Origin: Hamadaea tsunoensis DSM 44101
GTDB taxonomy: Bacteria; Actinomycetota; Actinomycetes; Mycobacteriales; Micromonosporaceae
NCBI RefSeq assembly: GCF_000428945.1
Contig: NZ_AUAX01000018.1
Location: 1 to 64,000 of the forward strand
Direction of reading: 5' to 3'
DNA: 64,000 nt
The notes below the pieces were generated by a model. The model was not told the origin of the DNA, made no database searches, and saw only the letters and a list, made by a program, of their open reading frames with translations. The translations under genes and the position numbers were made by a program. The stretch's first letter is position 1. The number at the start of each line of letters is the position of its first letter. Positions 49,001 to 59,480 of the stretch are shown here, one piece after another.

Positions 49001-51258
49001 CGGTGACCGTCCACTCGCGACCCGGCACCGACGGCGACTGGACCCGGCACGCCGCCGGTACGCTGTCCGCCGCCGTCCCGGTGCCGCCCGGCCTGACGGG
49101 CGAGTGGCCGCCGCCGGGTGCCGAGCCGATCGACCTGACCCGCGCGTACGAGGACCTGGCCGCGGGCGGGCTGCGGTACGGCCCGGCCTTCCAGGGACTG
49201 CGAGCCGCCTGGCGATGGGGCGACGAGGTCTACGCCGAGGTGGTACGCCCGGCTGCCCTGCCCGCCGGGACGTTCGGCATCCATCCGGCGCTGCTGGACG
49301 CCGCCCTGCACGCGGGGGCCCTGGCGGGCACGGACGGGCCGCCGATGGTCCCGTTCTCGTGGAGCGGCGTGACCCTGGGCACCGGGCGGCCCGCGTCGGT
49401 ACGCGTACGCCTGCGTCCGGCGGGCGGGGACGGCGTCGAGGTCACCTGCGCCGACGGCACCGGCGCCCTGGTCCTGCGGGCCGACGCGGTGACCGTCCGC
49501 CCGGCCGCGCCGGTGAGCGGCCGCGGCAGCCTGCTGACGCTCGCCTGGACCGCCGCCGCTCCACCGTCCATGGTGGACGACATCGTCGTGCTGGACGACA
49601 TCGCCTTCGTCGGGACGGATCTGCCGGCCGACCTCCTGGACGTGGCGCCGGTGGCCGTCGCGGACCTGGCGGACCTCGCCGGCGAGCCGGCCGTCGTGGT
49701 CGCCCCCTTCTTCACGGACGCCGACGCCTTCCGCCGACCCGACGACGCCGACGGCACCGATCTGGGCCGGCGCGGGCTGGAACTCGTCCGGAGCTGGCTG
49801 ACCGACCCTCGCTGGGAACGGTCGCGCCTCGTGCTGCTGACCCGGGGCGCCGTGGCCGCCGCCGTCGGCGAGAGCGTCACGGACCCGGCCGCCGCGGCGC
49901 TGTGGGGGCTGATCCGCTCCGCGCAGGAGGAGGCGCCCGGCCGCTTCGGGATCGTCGACGTCGACGACCGGACGGTGTCGCTGCTCGCCCTGCCCTCGGC
50001 CGTCGCCGACCCCGGCGGTCAGCTCGCCGTACGCGACGGCCGCCTCCTGTCACCGCACCTGACCCACGCGGCCCCGGCGCCGGCGGGGCGGCCGGCCCTG
50101 CCCGGAACCGTGCTCGTCACCGGCGGTACCGGTGCCCTCGGCGGCCTCGTCGCCGAACACCTCGTGACCGCGCACGGCGTACGCGATCTGCTGCTCGTGA
50201 GCCGGCGCGGACCGGACGCGCCGGGCGCCGCGGAACTGTCCGCCCGCCTGACGGGCCTCGGCGCGCGCGTGACCGTGGCGGCCGGTGACGTCGCCGACGA
50301 GAAGGCGCTGCGCGGCCTGCTCGACGGTGTGGACCTGTCCGGGGTCGTGCACTGCGCGGGCGTCCTCGCCGACGCGACGCTGGCCACGATGACAGCCGAG
50401 CAGTGGGACACCGCCCTGCGGGCGAAGGCCGCCGCGGCGTGGACCCTGCACCGGGCGACCGCCGATCGGAACCTCGCCATGTTCGTCCTCTTCTCCTCGG
50501 TCGCGGGCGTCTGGGGCGCCGCCGGGCAGGCGAACTACGCGGCCGCGAACGCGCTGCTCGACGGGCTGGCGGCGTACCGGCGCGGGCTCGGGCTGCCCGG
50601 GCTGTCGGTCGCCTGGGGGCTGTGGGCCGGCGACGGGATGGGCGCCCTGCTCAGCGACGCCGACCGGCGCCGGATGGCCCGCGCGGGGATCGGCGTCCTC
50701 GGCACGGCCGACGGGCTGGCCCTGCTCGACCAGGCCCTCGGCGGCACCGACCCGCATCCGGTGGCCGTCCGCCTCGACCTCGCCGCGCTGCGTACATCCG
50801 GGGCGGACGTGGCGCCGATCCTCGCCGGGCTGGCCGGTCCCGCCGCCCGACCGGCGACCGTGGACACCGGAGCAGCCCTGCGGCAGCGCTTGGCCGCGCT
50901 CGACGCGCCGGCCGCGCTGGAAGCGGTCACCGACCTCGTCCGCCAGTACGCCGCCGCGGTCCTCGGCCACGGCGACGCCGCCGCGATCGAGGCGTACCAG
51001 CGCTTCGGCGATCTCGGCTTCGACTCACTGACCACGGTGGAGCTGCGCAACGGACTCGCCGCCGCGACGGGTCTGCGGCTGCCCGCCACGGTCGTGTTCG
51101 ACCACCCGTCGCCGCGCCGGCTCGGGGAGCACCTGCTCGCGCTGCTGCGCCCGGCCGATCCGGCGGTCCCCGAGGACGACGATCTCGCGGAACTGGACGC
51201 CGACGCGCTCATCGACCTGGCGTACGCCGACGGTGACGCCACTGGGAGGCTGGGATGA
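46075..51258 (+). CDS. Type I modular PKS 2: module 4 (KS-AT-DH-KR-ACP)
   Basis: 1,727 residues. A short coiled N-terminal docking helix ([20 protein letters not shown]) precedes KS (about 32-434, Cys182), AT (about 532-862, Ser619, HAFH at 712, so malonyl), DH (about 880-1147, His914 in [10 protein letters not shown], Asp1075), KR (about 1156-1522, GGTGALG, Tyr1488) and ACP (Ser1651). A C-terminal acidic tail probably docks to the next protein. The loop after GWDVASLY in the KS is about six residues shorter than in the sister modules. One extension with malonate leaving a double bond is predicted. It overlaps both neighbouring PKS genes by one to four bases. Confidence 0.95.
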   Translation: MTVTAAQLADALRQSVADNERLRRRVDRFSEPIAVVGMACRLPGADSPEAYWRLLAAGGDAIGEFPADRGWDVASLYPHRTISRHGGFVAAAGDFDADLFGISPREAQTMDPQQRLLLECAWEAVERAGIAPLSLRGTPTGVYAGVMVHDYPLASSDGSLVSGRVAYTLGLEGPALTVDTACSSSLVALHLAAAALRAGECSLALVGGVTVFAEPDMFVYFSEQGGLAPDGRCKAFGDGADGVGCAEGAAVLLVERLADAERLGHPVLAVVRGSAVNSDGASNGFTAPNGQAQQRVIRAALAAAGLQASDVDAIEAHGTGTALGDPIEAEALLATYGQGREEPVLLGSVKSNIGHTHAAAGVAGIVKMILALGHESLPRTLHADVPSSHVDWAGGRVELLREARPWPRGERTRRAGVSSFGLSGTNAHVIIEEPAPVVSAGPVAPVPAERTGGPLPWLLSARTPAALRGQAAALLSLVDEQHPDDVAFSLATSRSALPHRAMITSGVRVALRALSDGTAAPGLLTGAPGEGRLAYLFTGQGAQRVGMGRELHETFPAFADALDAVLAYLPGEVRDVLWNDAERLDRTGYAQPALFAVEVALFRLLETCGLTPDAVAGHSIGEIAAAHAAGVLTLPDACALVTARASLMQELPPGGAMVALVATEDEVRPLLGPGVDLAAVNGPRAVVISGAAAEVAAVAAKFDTAQPLRVSHAFHSPLMEPMLAAYRAVAAGLSYAEPRIPVVSTVTGEAAARGELTDPEYWVRQVRRPVRFHDAVRTLAATGVRRFVEVGPSGVLTGLVARALDGDADVCVPVLRRDRSEAEAFAAALGELHVRGVAVDWRPVFTGRGARRVDLPVYAFQRRPYWLRPDRVDVAGAGLAAAAHPLLGAVVQLPGDEGVILTGRLPGDAWLADHAVAGRPVLPSTAYVDLALYAGAMAGCPHLVELVLAAPLPTDGAEPVHLQVRVGAPDHAGDRPVTVHSRPGTDGDWTRHAAGTLSAAVPVPPGLTGEWPPPGAEPIDLTRAYEDLAAGGLRYGPAFQGLRAAWRWGDEVYAEVVRPAALPAGTFGIHPALLDAALHAGALAGTDGPPMVPFSWSGVTLGTGRPASVRVRLRPAGGDGVEVTCADGTGALVLRADAVTVRPAAPVSGRGSLLTLAWTAAAPPSMVDDIVVLDDIAFVGTDLPADLLDVAPVAVADLADLAGEPAVVVAPFFTDADAFRRPDDADGTDLGRRGLELVRSWLTDPRWERSRLVLLTRGAVAAAVGESVTDPAAAALWGLIRSAQEEAPGRFGIVDVDDRTVSLLALPSAVADPGGQLAVRDGRLLSPHLTHAAPAPAGRPALPGTVLVTGGTGALGGLVAEHLVTAHGVRDLLLVSRRGPDAPGAAELSARLTGLGARVTVAAGDVADEKALRGLLDGVDLSGVVHCAGVLADATLATMTAEQWDTALRAKAAAAWTLHRATADRNLAMFVLFSSVAGVWGAAGQANYAAANALLDGLAAYRRGLGLPGLSVAWGLWAGDGMGALLSDADRRRMARAGIGVLGTADGLALLDQALGGTDPHPVAVRLDLAALRTSGADVAPILAGLAGPAARPATVDTGAALRQRLAALDAPAALEAVTDLVRQYAAAVLGHGDAAAIEAYQRFGDLGFDSLTTVELRNGLAAATGLRLPATVVFDHPSPRRLGEHLLALLRPADPAVPEDDDLAELDADALIDLAYADGDATGRLG

Positions 51259-54200
51259 CCGACTCGACCGAGCGCCTGACCGAGGCCCTGCGCAAGGCGC
51301 TGCGCGACGTCAAGCGGCTGCAGCAGGACAACCAGCGGCTGGCCGAGGGCGACGCGGAGCCGATCGCGATCGTGGGCATGGCCTGCCGGCTGCCGGGCGG
51401 CGCCGACGATCCCGAGGCGCTGTGGCGGCTCGTGGACGGCGGGACCGACGCGATCTCCGGCTTCCCCACGACCCGGGGCTGGGATCTCGACAACCTCTAC
51501 CACCCCGACCCCGACCACCCCGGCACCACGTACGCCGTCCGCGGCGGGTTCATGACCGCGCCCGAGGAGTTCGACGCCGACTTCTTCGGCATCTCCCCGC
51601 GCGAGGCGGTCGCGATGGACCCCCAGCAGCGGGTGTTCCTGGAGTGCGTCTGGGAGGCGTTCGAGGACGCCGGGATCGACCCCGAACCCCTGCGCGGCAG
51701 CGACACCGGAGTCTTCGCCGGCGCGGCCTCCTCGGACTACGGCGGCTACGACAGCACCGCCGACGAGGGCGCCGAGGGCTACCGCGTCACCGGCAACGAG
51801 CTGAGCCTGGTCTCCGGCCGCGTCGCGTACGCGCTGGGCTTCGAGGGCCCGGCGATGAGCATCGACACCGCCTGTTCCTCCTCGTCGGTGGCGGTGCACC
51901 TCGGCGTACGCGCGCTGCGGCGGGGGGAGTGCTCGCTGGCCGTGGCCGGCGGCGTCATGGTGCTCGCCACGCCGGGCATCTTCGTGGACTTCGCCCGCCA
52001 GCGCGGCTTGGCCCCGGACGGCCGGTGCAAGTCGTTCGGCGACGGCGCCGACGGGACCGCGTGGTCGGAGGGCTGCGCCGTGCTGATCCTGGAACGGCTG
52101 TCGGACGCCCGGCGGCTCGGGCACCCGGTCGCCGCGGTCATCCGGGGCACGGCCGTCACGTCGGACGGCGCCTCGCACGGGCTCACCGCGCCCAACGGTC
52201 TCGCACAGCAGGCGGTCATCCGCAAGGCGCTCGCCGACGCCGGGCTCCATCCGTCCGATGTGGACGTCGTCGAGGGGCACGGGACCGGGACCGTTCTCGG
52301 CGACCCGATCGAGGCGCAGGCGCTGCTGGCCGCGTACGGGCAGGACCGCACGCAACCGCTGTGGCTCGGATCGCTGAAGTCGAACGTCGGGCACACGCAG
52401 GCCGCCGCCGGGGTCGCCGGGATCATCAAGATGACGATGGCGCTGCGGCACGGGCGGCTGCCGCGTACGCTGCACGCCGACCAGGCCTCCCGGCACGTGG
52501 ACTGGACGGCCGGCCGGGTCGGGCTGCTGACCGGGGCGCGGCCCTGGACGGCGACCGGGCGGCCCCGCCGGGCGGGCGTCAGCTCCTTCGGGATCAGCGG
52601 CACCAACACGCACATCGTGATCGAGGAACCGCCCGCCGTCCCGCCGCCTGCCTCCGCCGCAGTTGACGGCCCGGTCGCCTGGCCGCTGTCGGCGAAGTCC
52701 CCCGAGGCTCTCGCCGCCCAGGCCGGCCGGCTGCTCGCCCGGGTCGACGAGACCGCGGACTGGGTGCCGGCCGACGTCGCGTACGCGCTGGCCGCCACCC
52801 GCTCGCACTTCCGGCACCGGGCGGTCGTCCTCGGCACCGGCCCGGGCGAACTGCTCGACGGGCTCAAGGCCCTGGCCGCGGGGGATCAGGGGCCGGTCTT
52901 CGGCGGAGTGGCCGACCCGGCGCTGACCGGCCTCGCCGAGCGTTACACCGCCGGGGAGACCGTCGCGTGGCCGGTGACCCCCGGTCACCCTTTCCGCCTG
53001 CCCACGTACGCATTCCAGCGCCGGCGCTACTGGCTCACCCCCACCCCGCAGGCGGGCGACGTCGCGGCCGCCGGACTGCGACCGGTCGGCCACCCGCTGC
53101 TGACGGCCGCCGCCGAGGACCCCGAGTCCGGCACGACGGTCCTGTCGGGACAGTGGTCCGCGACCGGCCAGCCGTGGCTCGCCGACCATCGCATCGGCGG
53201 GCGGACCCTCGTGCCCGCCACGGTGCTCGTCGAACTCGCCGTACGTGCCGGCGACGAGACCGGCACCGGCGAACCGGCCGAGCTGATCCTCGAAGCCCCG
53301 CTCGAACTTCCGGCCACCGGCGCCCTCCAGGTACGCGTCATCGTCACGAGTGCGGGGCGCCTGACGATCTGGTCGCGACCGGCCGCCGGGGACGCCGCCT
53401 GGCAGCGCCACGCGAGCGGAACCCTGAGCCCGGACGCGCCGCCCGCACCGCCGGTCGCGACGGCCTGGCCGCCCGCGGACGCGGAGCCCGTCGACCTCAC
53501 AGCCGCCTACGAACGCCTGACCGGACTCGGGTACGCCTACGGCCCGGCCTTCCAGGGCCTGCGCAACGCCTGGCGGCGCGGCGGCGAACTGCTGGCCGAG
53601 GTGAGCCTGCCGGACGGCGTACCGGCGGGCGGCTTCGGACTGCACCCGGCGCTCCTGGACGCGGCGTTGCACATCGTGCCGCTCGCCGGGACCGGGGCCG
53701 CCGAGGTGCCGTTCGGCTGGTCGGGCGTACGCCTGCACGCCACCGGCGCCCGCGACCTGCGCATCCGGCTCACCCCCGGCGAGTCCGGCGCCGCCGTGTT
53801 GACGGCTGTCGATCCCGCGGGAACGCCCGTCCTCACCGTCGCGGCGATCACCTCACGGCCCCTGGGCGCCGACAACCCGCTCCACACGCTCGACTGGGCC
53901 GACGTCGCACCGGCTTCCGGCGTACACCCGGTGGAGGTCAAGGATGTCGCGGACCTGGACGGCCTCGCGGAGCCGGCGCTCGTGTTCTTCCGGGCCCCGG
54001 CCGGCGACGGGCCCGAGGCCGCGCACGCGACCGCGCGCGCCGCGCTCGCCCTCGCGCAGGCCGTGACCGGGCGGTTCGCGGCCACCCGGCTCGCCGTCGT
54101 GACCGACGGCCAACTCGCCCACGCGCCCCTGCGCGGCCTGCTCGCCGCCGCGAACGCCGAGTTCCCGGGCCGGTTCACGCTGGTCGAGACGCAGGCGGAG

Positions 54201-55523
54201 GTGCTCGTGCCGCCACCGGCCGAGCCGTTCGCCGCCGTGCGCGACGGGCGCCTCCTCGCGCCGCGCGTCGTGCGCGCCGCGCCCGGCCTCCCCGCGCCGA
54301 GGTTCGATCCACAAGGGACGGTCCTGGTCACCGGCGGCACCGGCGCCCTCGGCCGCGTCGTCGCCCGCCACCTCGTCACCGCGCACGGCGTGCGCCACCT
54401 CGTTCTCGCCAGCCGCCGCGGCGGCGCCGAAGACCTGCGCGCCGAACTGCTCGCCCTCGGCGCGACGGTCACCGTGGCCGCCTGCGACCTGTCCACAGAA
54501 TCAGGTGTACGCGCAGCCCTGTCCACTGTGTCCGATGACCACCCGCTGACCGGGGTGGTGCACGCCGCCGGGATCGTGGACGACGGCGTCATGGCGGCCC
54601 TGACCCCGGACCGCCTGGCGGCCGTGCTGCGCCCGAAGGTCGACGCGGCCTGGCACCTCCACCGCCTGACCGCCGGCCTCGACCTGGCCGCGTTCGTGCT
54701 CTTCTCGTCCGCGTCGGGCGTCCTCGGCGCACCCGGCCAGGCGAACTACGCCGCCGCCAACACCTACCTCGACGGTCTGGCGGCCCACCGGCGATCGCTC
54801 GGCCTGCCCGCGGTGTCGATCGCCTGGGGCCTCTGGGACGGCGACGGCCTGGGCGCCCGGCTCACCGACGCCGACCGCGACCGGCTGGCCCGCGGCGGCA
54901 TGCGTACCCTCAGCGCCGAGGAGGGCCTGGCACTCTTCGACACGGCCCTCGGCGCGCCGGACCCGGTCGTCATCGCGGCCCGCCTGACCCTCACGCGTAC
55001 GCCCGCTCCGCGTACGGAACGCCCCGCCGCCGGCTTCACACTGCCCGCCGGGGCCGACCGCCGGCAGGCGCTGCTCGACCTCATCGGCGTCACGGCCGTC
55101 GCGGTCCTCGGCCGCGATCGCCCGATCGACCCCGCGACCGGCTTCCTCGACCTCGGCTTCGACTCGCTGACCGCGCTCGAACTGCGCAACAAGCTCGACG
55201 CGGCGACCGGCCTGCGACTGCCCGCCACGGTCGTGTTCGACCACCCGTCGGCGGAGGCACTGGCCGCGTACCTCGACGAGACGCTGACCGCTTCGTCGGG
55301 TGACTCGGGAGTTTCCGGGGTTTCGGGGCGTTCTGGGGTTTCCGGGGTGGAGGCCGGTCTGGCGGCGCTGGAACACGAAGCCCGGTCGGCGGTGGCCGAC
55401 GAGTCCGTGGCCGCTCGGCTCCGCGCCCTTCTGGCGGCCTGGACGCCTGCGTCCGATGTGGATTCACTTGCGGAGGTCTCCGCCGACGAGCTCTTCTCCA
55501 TCCTCGACGACGAACTGACCTGA
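51255..55523 (+). CDS. Type I modular PKS 3: module 5, AT-less (KS-DH-KR-ACP)
   Basis: 1,422 residues. N-terminal docking helix ([20 protein letters not shown]), KS (about 35-458, Cys207), then linker only (about 459-600), DH (about 609-869, His645 in [10 protein letters not shown], Asp802), KR (about 879-1199, Tyr1165) and ACP (Ser1304). Between FRHRAVVLG (end of the KS-AT linker) and [15 protein letters not shown] (post-AT linker) the GQGSQ, GHSxGE and HAFH parts are all missing. About 300 residues are cleanly absent and the frame is intact. Malonyl-CoA must be supplied in trans or the module skipped. A Ser-Gly-Val repetitive linker follows the ACP, then a helical docking tail ([19 protein letters not shown]). 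A hairpin terminator follows the gene. Confidence 0.95.
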   Translation: MTDSTERLTEALRKALRDVKRLQQDNQRLAEGDAEPIAIVGMACRLPGGADDPEALWRLVDGGTDAISGFPTTRGWDLDNLYHPDPDHPGTTYAVRGGFMTAPEEFDADFFGISPREAVAMDPQQRVFLECVWEAFEDAGIDPEPLRGSDTGVFAGAASSDYGGYDSTADEGAEGYRVTGNELSLVSGRVAYALGFEGPAMSIDTACSSSSVAVHLGVRALRRGECSLAVAGGVMVLATPGIFVDFARQRGLAPDGRCKSFGDGADGTAWSEGCAVLILERLSDARRLGHPVAAVIRGTAVTSDGASHGLTAPNGLAQQAVIRKALADAGLHPSDVDVVEGHGTGTVLGDPIEAQALLAAYGQDRTQPLWLGSLKSNVGHTQAAAGVAGIIKMTMALRHGRLPRTLHADQASRHVDWTAGRVGLLTGARPWTATGRPRRAGVSSFGISGTNTHIVIEEPPAVPPPASAAVDGPVAWPLSAKSPEALAAQAGRLLARVDETADWVPADVAYALAATRSHFRHRAVVLGTGPGELLDGLKALAAGDQGPVFGGVADPALTGLAERYTAGETVAWPVTPGHPFRLPTYAFQRRRYWLTPTPQAGDVAAAGLRPVGHPLLTAAAEDPESGTTVLSGQWSATGQPWLADHRIGGRTLVPATVLVELAVRAGDETGTGEPAELILEAPLELPATGALQVRVIVTSAGRLTIWSRPAAGDAAWQRHASGTLSPDAPPAPPVATAWPPADAEPVDLTAAYERLTGLGYAYGPAFQGLRNAWRRGGELLAEVSLPDGVPAGGFGLHPALLDAALHIVPLAGTGAAEVPFGWSGVRLHATGARDLRIRLTPGESGAAVLTAVDPAGTPVLTVAAITSRPLGADNPLHTLDWADVAPASGVHPVEVKDVADLDGLAEPALVFFRAPAGDGPEAAHATARAALALAQAVTGRFAATRLAVVTDGQLAHAPLRGLLAAANAEFPGRFTLVETQAEVLVPPPAEPFAAVRDGRLLAPRVVRAAPGLPAPRFDPQGTVLVTGGTGALGRVVARHLVTAHGVRHLVLASRRGGAEDLRAELLALGATVTVAACDLSTESGVRAALSTVSDDHPLTGVVHAAGIVDDGVMAALTPDRLAAVLRPKVDAAWHLHRLTAGLDLAAFVLFSSASGVLGAPGQANYAAANTYLDGLAAHRRSLGLPAVSIAWGLWDGDGLGARLTDADRDRLARGGMRTLSAEEGLALFDTALGAPDPVVIAARLTLTRTPAPRTERPAAGFTLPAGADRRQALLDLIGVTAVAVLGRDRPIDPATGFLDLGFDSLTALELRNKLDAATGLRLPATVVFDHPSAEALAAYLDETLTASSGDSGVSGVSGRSGVSGVEAGLAALEHEARSAVADESVAARLRALLAAWTPASDVDSLAEVSADELFSILDDELT
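55292..55350 (+). repeat. Low-complexity Ser-Gly-Val linker in PKS 3
   Basis: Repeats of a TTTCYGGGG-like unit encode [18 protein letters not shown] between the module 5 ACP and the C-terminal docking domain. It is probably a flexible tether that grew by slippage. Confidence 0.7.
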
Positions 55524-55543
55524 CAGCTCCTGGGCTCCTTGAT

Positions 55544-55580
55544 CGAGGCGGGTACCCGGTCGTCACGACAACCCGCCTCG
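55544..55580 (+). terminator. Hairpin terminator after PKS 3
   Basis: A perfect 10-bp stem CGAGGCGGGT / ACCCGCCTCG with a 17-base loop, followed by TTCTTCGTT, lies 20 bases past the PKS 3 stop codon. It probably ends the long transcript from 24925. Confidence 0.75.
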
Positions 55581-55693
55581 TTCTTCGTTGCACGAACGAT
55601 CACACACATGCGGGCGGAGAGCCGGATGCGGTGGCGCGGGACCGGCCTTTGTCGCGACTGTCCGATATGAAAGCTCGGTTGCCGGCGACGCTT

Positions 55694-55849
55694 GTGATCG
55701 TTGACGGCTGGGGTGTGAATTCGGCCCGCTTGTGCATGATCATTTACGGTTCTGGAGCGCGTTGACCGCCCTTGGCTACACCTGAGACGTAATTGATCAT
55801 GCATAGGGCAGCCGGAATCACGCCCCAGCCGTAAATGATCAAGAAATCA
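55694..55849 (+). repeat. Repeat E2, copy 3 (hairpin-forming)
   Basis: TGCATGATC at 55733-55741 pairs with 55795-55803, and GATCATTTACGG at 55738-55749 pairs perfectly with CCGTAAATGATC at 55829-55840. Relative to the left copies, arm changes are mostly matched by changes in the partner arm. Confidence 0.75.
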
Positions 55850-55950
55850 GGGGGCCCGGTCCACTTGTCCACCTCGCCAGAGACCAAACGCGGGTACAAC
55901 CGGGCATCCGTCAAGATCGCCTCGAGTGCACGGCCCACCCGACTGCCCAC

Positions 55951-56119
55951 ATCGGACAGTCGCGACAAAGGTCAGGGGTGAGGGGGTAAACGGTGACCGA
56001 ACCGCGGTGGAGGATGCGTCGCCCCACTCACCTGGCAGTGGAGGCGCCTCCGGCGCCGGAACGGTCTCCCGCGCGAGGAGCGGAGGTGAGATCGACGTAC
56101 CCGGGACAAAATGATCTTG
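55951..56119 (-). repeat. Repeat E1, right copy (inverted relative to the left copy)
   Basis: The reverse complement matches 16590-16770 in the same block order, with differences mainly in one 20-base GC-rich section in the middle. It ends near GGGACAAAATGATCTTGA. Confidence 0.8.
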
Positions 56120-56170
56120 ACTATGAAGGTGGCTCTCCGCCGCTGGGTCTCGATCCAGTACCCGGATGCT

Positions 56171-56255
56171 GTAGTAGTGGATCTCCATGGCGTGATCGAG
56201 TTCCCTGGAGCTGCGGAATCGGCCCGTTTTCTGCAGGATTTGGGAACTTGATCAT
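56171..56255 (+). repeat. Repeat E3, right copy
   Basis: It starts GTAGTAGTGGATCTCCAT, identical to the left copy at 17969, and ends near AACTTGATCA. It is followed by the right E4 element, as on the left side. Confidence 0.7.
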
Positions 56256-56290
56256 GCCTTCACGTCTGACAGGGCGACCTCCGTCCCTCG

Positions 56291-56456
56291 AGTGATTGTT
56301 TACCGCCATTACGGCAGGGCGCGGCGGATAGCCTTGATCAAGTACCGGCTATTCGGCAAGGAAGCGTTCTCCCGCCTATATGACGGTATTTGATCAAGGA
56401 AATCGGCCTCGCGATGCCGTATTGGTGGTATTTGATCAAGGCGGCCGCCGTTATTG
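56291..56456 (+). repeat. Repeat E4, right copy with three internal units
   Basis: Units ending GGTATTTGATCAAGG occur twice directly (about 56375-56400 and 56414-56440) and once inverted (about 56333-56358). This is the same arrangement as 18093-18245, but the sequences have diverged. Confidence 0.65.
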
Positions 56457-56544
56457 ATCGCTGGCGGGCGGGAGCGATGTCGTCAGCGGTGACGGATTAC
56501 CCACACATGCAACCAGAGAGCCTTGAGTCTGAAGGTGATCTTGG

Positions 56545-59223
56545 TTAGTCGATGAGTTGCATGGGGAGTTCGCTGCGGCTGCGGATGCCGAGCTTGCGGT
56601 AGACGCGGGTGAGGTGCTGCTCCACCGTGCTCACCGTGATGAAGAGGCTGCCGCCGATCTCGCGGTTGGTCTGGCCGAGCGCGGCCAGCTGGGCGACGCG
56701 GAGTTCGGCCTCGCTGAGCACCATCGACTCCAGCGGGTCGTCGGTCTGGGCGGCCGGGTCCTCGCGCGGTTCGGGCGGCGGGCTCGGCGGGGTCTCCCGC
56801 CAGACGCGGGTGGCCGGGGGACGCGGACCCGCCGCCGTGGCTCCGGCGAGTTTGCGGGTGCCGGTGGCTTCGAGGAGGTCGCCCTCGCGCTGGAAGGTGT
56901 CGGCGGCCTGGCGCAGCAGGACGGCACCCTCGGCCGGTGTGGCGGCCAGGCCGAGGACGCGCAGTCCCAGCGCCCGGGCCCGTGGGTCGGCCTCCGGCGA
57001 CCGGGCCAGCTGCTGGCGGGCCAGTTCCTGGGCGACCGGGCCGTTGCCGAACCGCAGGTACGCCTCGGCGAGGTCGGCCCGCCAGGGCACCAGGGCCGGC
57101 AGGTCCACCTCGAGCGCGTCCAGCAGCCGGCGGCAGTCCATGAAGTCGCTGATCGCGGCGAGCAGGCGGCCGGTGGCGAGCTGGAAGCGGCCGCGGGCCC
57201 GCAGGTAGAGCAGGCCGCCGATGGTCTTGAAGGCGCCCGGTGGCACCGGGTGGCGCAGGACGCGGGCCGCCGCTTCGTGCCGGCCGGCCACGGTCTCGGC
57301 GGTGACCAGAGTCGCCAGCGGGTGGGCGATCGACACCCCCCAGCTCTCGGCGGGCAGCCGGTCCAGGGCCTGGCGGGCCTGGGCGGCGGCCTCGGTGGGG
57401 GCGCCCCGCCGCAGGACGAGCCCGGCGCCGACCGCGCCGAGGAAGGCCTGCCAGGTGAGGGCGCCGCGCCGGCCGGCCTGGTCGACCAGCTGGGCGCACC
57501 AGCGCTCGGCGCATTCGCCCTGCCCGCCGTACGCCAGTGCCGTGACGGCCGTCGCCAGAGCCTCCAGAGTGGAGTCCTCCAGCGGGCAGTTGTGCAGGAT
57601 GCGCTCGGCGCTGGCGGTGCTCGCGGCGCTGCCGGGCGTACGCCACACCTCGGCCAGGCCGGCGGTCGTCTGCGACCAGGGATCGCGGTCGCCGGCGCCG
57701 GACTCCACGGGGGCGACCGGACCGGCGTGGCCGGGGCCGAAGTGCCACTGGGCGGCCAGCGTCAGGGTGGCCCGCGACCGGGAGTCGATCTTCTGGCCGG
57801 ACTCGTGCCAGCCGCTCACGGCGTCGGCCAGCCCTTCGCGGTCGCCGTTCCACAGTGACAACCGGGCCCGCGCCATCGACTCCGCCCGCTCCGGCGGCAC
57901 GCCCGGCTCGGGTTCGTCGAGGGCGGCGAGACAGGAAGCCGACACATAGGGGTTGACGCGGAAAGTTACCCGCGCGAGCGCCACCCGGATCATCCGGCGC
58001 TCGGCCCGGTCGGTGGTCGCCGTCAGGGCCAGTTCGAGGCAGCGGCCGGCGAAGGCCAGGTCGTCGCGTACGGTGGCGATCTCGGCGGAGCGCCGCAGGA
58101 CCCCGGTCGACCAGTCGGGCGCCACCTGTCCGGCCGCCACGAGATGCCCGGCGATCTCCTCGGCCGGCGCGGCCTGCCGGTACTTCGCGTGCGCCACCTG
58201 AAGATGCAGCCGTGACCGCGTCGCGGGCGGCAGGGCGTCCGCGGCGGCCACCTTCGCGGCCGGGTGACGGAATTGACCGTTCTCGATGAGTCCGATATCC
58301 GTCAAGACCGCCAGGGCGTCCTCCGCGACCGCAGAGCTGACCCCGGCCGTGCGGGCGAGGGCGCCGTGGCCGGCGTACTCGCCGAGCATCGCGAGCGTCC
58401 CGGCGATCTCGCGCAGCGCGGGCTCGTGCCGGTGCAGCAGGGCCACGACCGCCCGGCCGAAGGCCGTGCCCGCCACGACCTCGCCGTCCCCGGCGAAGTC
58501 CTCGGCCAGCGCGGCGGCCAGCATCGGATTGCCGGCGCTGAGCGTACGCAGGCGGGTGGCCTGCTCGGCGGTCACCGGCCCGGCGATGGGCGCGGTGAGC
58601 TCGGCGATCGCCTGGTCGTCCAGCGGCCGCAGATGCAGCCGGTCGTGGGGCAGCCGGTCGAAGTGCGCGGTCATCTCCGGCCGGGAGCTGTCGCCGCGGT
58701 CCAGGGTCAGCACGATGAGGATCTGCACCGACCGGATGCGCCGCTGCAGTTGCAGCAGCAGTTGCAGGGAGCTGGCGTCGGCGTACTGCAGGTCGTCGAC
58801 ACCGATGACCATCGTGCGCCCCCGGGCCAGGCCGAGCAGGATGTGTCGGATCTCCTGGACGATCGGGCTCAGCGCGGCCTCGGGATCGGCGACCCCGGCC
58901 ACGCGCTCGCCGACCTCGTGCAGGATCTCGGCGACCTGATCCGCCACATTAGCCGGTAGCGCGGACGAATTGATGAACAGCTGTTCAATAATTCCTGTCC
59001 CGTAATTCTGCTCGTCCGGCGCGCCAGTGGCGCTCAGAGTGAGCGTGCCCGAATCCGCCGCGAATCGCAGAAAATCGTTCAATAGATGAGTCTTGCCGCT
59101 CGCCGTCCCGCCCTCGACGATGACCAGCCCGCCCGCGCCCGCCGAGCATGCGACCAGCTTCTGCTGCAGAAATGACAGTACTTCGCCCCGCGCCGAAGTA
59201 CTTGTCGGCCTACCCCTGGGCAC
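56545..59223 (-). CDS. LAL-type LuxR transcriptional activator
   Basis: An 892-residue large ATP-binding regulator, the usual pathway-specific activator of macrolide and polyene PKS clusters. Walker A GGTASGKT (38-45) and Walker B MVIGVDDL (138-145) form the N-terminal ATPase. A long helical TPR-like middle follows, and a C-terminal LuxR helix-turn-helix (LSEAELRVAQLAALGQTNRE, then SLFITVSTVEQHLTRVYRKL). I place the start at GTG 59223, which has GGTGGAG five bases upstream and begins just before the ATPase domain. An upstream in-frame start at 59319 would add 32 unlikely residues. It is divergent from the thioesterase gene. The repeated TAGGGG boxes are candidate binding sites. Confidence 0.9.
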   Translation of the reverse strand: MPRGRPTSTSARGEVLSFLQQKLVACSAGAGGLVIVEGGTASGKTHLLNDFLRFAADSGTLTLSATGAPDEQNYGTGIIEQLFINSSALPANVADQVAEILHEVGERVAGVADPEAALSPIVQEIRHILLGLARGRTMVIGVDDLQYADASSLQLLLQLQRRIRSVQILIVLTLDRGDSSRPEMTAHFDRLPHDRLHLRPLDDQAIAELTAPIAGPVTAEQATRLRTLSAGNPMLAAALAEDFAGDGEVVAGTAFGRAVVALLHRHEPALREIAGTLAMLGEYAGHGALARTAGVSSAVAEDALAVLTDIGLIENGQFRHPAAKVAAADALPPATRSRLHLQVAHAKYRQAAPAEEIAGHLVAAGQVAPDWSTGVLRRSAEIATVRDDLAFAGRCLELALTATTDRAERRMIRVALARVTFRVNPYVSASCLAALDEPEPGVPPERAESMARARLSLWNGDREGLADAVSGWHESGQKIDSRSRATLTLAAQWHFGPGHAGPVAPVESGAGDRDPWSQTTAGLAEVWRTPGSAASTASAERILHNCPLEDSTLEALATAVTALAYGGQGECAERWCAQLVDQAGRRGALTWQAFLGAVGAGLVLRRGAPTEAAAQARQALDRLPAESWGVSIAHPLATLVTAETVAGRHEAAARVLRHPVPPGAFKTIGGLLYLRARGRFQLATGRLLAAISDFMDCRRLLDALEVDLPALVPWRADLAEAYLRFGNGPVAQELARQQLARSPEADPRARALGLRVLGLAATPAEGAVLLRQAADTFQREGDLLEATGTRKLAGATAAGPRPPATRVWRETPPSPPPEPREDPAAQTDDPLESMVLSEAELRVAQLAALGQTNREIGGSLFITVSTVEQHLTRVYRKLGIRSRSELPMQLID

Positions 59224-59228
59224 GTGAA

Positions 59229-59235
59229 CTCCACC
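59229..59235 (-). promoter_or_regulatory. Ribosome site for the LAL regulator GTG start
   Basis: GGTGGAG on the minus strand lies five bases before GTG 59223, deciding that start over the longer open frame. Confidence 0.55.
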
Positions 59236-59425
59236 CCAATTGCCAAGACTGATGACTGTCCACCGGCGACACCGCCATGTCGAGCCGAGGACGTCTCTGT
59301 CTCTACTGCCACCGACCATAAGGGATATACAGGAGAGTTGATGTGGCGGGGCATCGACCGGAAGGCCGGTCGGGCGCGGACTGGTCGGCCTCTTGCCTCT
59401 CAGCCGGGTCGGCGCACCGGAAATC

Positions 59426-59442
59426 CAGGGGCGCCATAGGGG
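59426..59442 (+). promoter_or_regulatory. TAGGGG box pair between regulator and thioesterase genes
   Basis: CAGGGG (59426-59431) and TAGGGG (59437-59442) are 11 bases apart, 39 bases before the thioesterase ATG. In the same divergent gap as the LAL gene, so autoregulation is possible. Confidence 0.5.
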
Positions 59443-59480
59443 TTGATCGACAAAGGTCGACGTGGAATAGTCACTTAGCT

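Larger units (their letters stand above)
55524..56544. other. 1.0-kb non-coding region with repeats shared with 16.6-18.3 kb
   Basis: It holds a terminator, then E2 copy 3, E1 (inverted), E3 and E4 relatives of the elements on the far side of the PKS genes. No gene is supported: small frames lack ribosome sites and protein features. It separates PKS 3 from the convergent regulator gene. Confidence 0.75.

Noticed and set aside
16590..56456. Flanking repeats as ends of a conventional transposon or integrative element
   Set aside because: No transposase, integrase, tRNA or attachment-site duplication is visible, and the repeats are internal mosaics rather than matching ends.
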